25,210 bases of DNA from an uncultured Bacteroidaceae bacterium (GTDB taxonomy: Bacteria; Bacteroidota; Bacteroidia; Bacteroidales; Bacteroidaceae): assembly GCA_904502235.1 (NCBI GenBank), contig CAJGDP010000024.1, positions 1 to 25,210 on the forward strand, read 5' to 3'. Shown here piece after piece: positions 24,488-25,210 of the stretch; the first letter of the stretch is position 1, and every line of letters begins with the position of its first letter. The notes beneath the pieces are model-generated. The model was not told where the DNA came from. It ran no database searches and was given only the letters and a program-made list of their open reading frames with translations. The position numbers and the translations under genes were made by a program.

Positions 24488-25210
24488 TTACTCTGCACGG
24501 AGTGTGAAACGCTGGAAGCCTGTAGCTGTAAGCTCCTTGTCGAAGCTCTTCAAGAACTCAGCAACAGAAATCTTCTCGTTCTGGCAGTAGCCCTGCTGGA
24601 GCAAGCAAACCTCCTTGTAGTACTTCTGGATACGACCGTCAGCGATGCGAGCGATCATATTCTCAGGCTTACCCTCTTCGCGAGCCTTCTCCTCAGCAAC
24701 AACGCGCTCCTTAGCAATCAAAGTTGGATCAAGATCCTCGTTTGTAAGAGCAAGAGGTGCAGAAGCAGCAATCTGCATTGCAATCTCGTGACCAGCCTCA
24801 GCGTTAGCCTGTGACAATGCGACCATTGTACAGAGCATATTCTTCTTCTGGTGGTTGTATGTGTAAACATTCTCACCCTCAAGAGTCTTGTAACCATCAA
24901 GCTCCATCTTCTCACCAGTGATACCTGAACGAGCTACGATAGCGTCCTGAACAGTTGCATCACCCAAAGGAAGAGCCTTAACCTCCTCGATAGTAGCACA
25001 CTTAGCAGCTACTGCAGCATCAAGGATATCCTGTGTCAACTTAACGAAGTCAGCGCCCTGAGCAACGAAGTCTGTCTCGCACTTAAGAGCGATGATAGCA
25101 GCGAAGCCATTCTCAGCCTTTACAAGTACACAACCCTCAGAAGCCTCGCGGTCGCTACGCTTAGCAGCTACCAACTGACCCTTCTTACGGATAATCTCGA
25201 TAGCCTTGTC
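24488..25210 (-). CDS. tsf: Elongation factor Ts, partial (5' end beyond the window)
   Basis: 240 residues are visible, ending at a TAA at 24490-24488. The frame is open to the right edge, where it reads DKAIEIIRKKGQLVAAKRSD, matching EF-Ts from about residue 37; a TTG at 25174 is not the real start. EF-Ts is the guanine nucleotide exchange factor for EF-Tu. The KCETDFVAQGADFVKLTQDI segment carries the conserved TDFV motif that contacts EF-Tu, and the C-terminal half contains GENVYTYNHQKKNMLCTMV-like core subdomains. The missing N-terminal UBA-like part (about 35-40 residues) would bring the total to about 276-280, close to E. coli EF-Ts. In most bacteria rpsB lies just upstream, off the right edge (family knowledge). 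Confidence 0.96.
   Translation of the reverse strand, partial: DKAIEIIRKKGQLVAAKRSDREASEGCVLVKAENGFAAIIALKCETDFVAQGADFVKLTQDILDAAVAAKCATIEEVKALPLGDATVQDAIVARSGITGEKMELDGYKTLEGENVYTYNHQKKNMLCTMVALSQANAEAGHEIAMQIAASAPLALTNEDLDPTLIAKERVVAEEKAREEGKPENMIARIADGRIQKYYKEVCLLQQGYCQNEKISVAEFLKSFDKELTATGFQRFTLRAE

Noticed and set aside
25175..25177. Start of tsf at the TTG ending at 25174
   Set aside because: EF-Ts homology (DKAIEIIRKKGQ) continues upstream to the window edge, so the gene is simply truncated by the window.

Overview
The window looks like a chromosomal segment from a member of the Bacteroidales, most likely Prevotellaceae or a close relative. Four things point there: Bacteroidetes-type promoters (-33 TTTG, a spacer of about 20 nt, -7 TAnnTTTG) in front of several genes; AT-rich intergenic DNA with few Shine-Dalgarno sites; two large secreted proteins with type IX secretion (Por)-like C-terminal tails, one ending in the YDLQGRQL...GIYIVNGKKV style frequent in Prevotella; and familiar neighbourhoods such as rsmA-mgtE next to a UPF0104 membrane protein. 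No phage, transposase, CRISPR array or SusC/SusD pair was found.

Layout, left to right. 1-1879 (-): glycogen debranching enzyme, 3' end cut by the window edge. 2040-3915 (-): miaA and a diacylglycerol-kinase-family gene that overlap by 8 nt. 4019-7825 (-): a 1268-residue secreted GH85 endo-beta-N-acetylglucosaminidase. It is divergent from 8058-8726 (+), a Crp/Fnr-family regulator, and the 232-nt gap between them holds a near-palindrome. 8755-8961 (-): two identical tRNA-Pro(TGG) genes with a near-consensus promoter. 9071-12290 (-): a Wza-like export lipoprotein and a Wzc-like tyrosine autokinase with an unusual Gly-Tyr tail. 12508-15180 (+): mltG and a secreted GH20 hexosaminidase, 3 nt apart. 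15186-15496: a stretch without a confident gene that holds a hairpin and an unexplained G+C-rich island. 15497-17659 (-): rsmA and mgtE. 17794-20254 (+): a UPF0104/LPG-synthase-TM protein and the M20 dipeptidase pepD. 20298-24338 (-): a 1346-residue secreted M12B-like metalloprotease with lectin-like modules. 24488 to the right edge (-): elongation factor Ts, 5' end missing.

Functionally this is a mix of housekeeping (tRNA modification, rRNA methylation, translation, Mg2+ uptake, peptide turnover) and envelope or secreted functions. GH85 and GH20 could act in sequence on host N-glycans: GH85 cleaves the chitobiose core and GH20 removes terminal HexNAc. GH20 instead sits in an operon with the peptidoglycan lytic transglycosylase MltG, so a cell-wall role is equally possible. 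No clearly new multigene system is visible. The items most worth a second look are the island at 15212-15444, the shifted third zinc ligand of the metalloprotease, the possible operator between GH85 and the Crp/Fnr regulator, and the Gly-Tyr tail of the tyrosine kinase.
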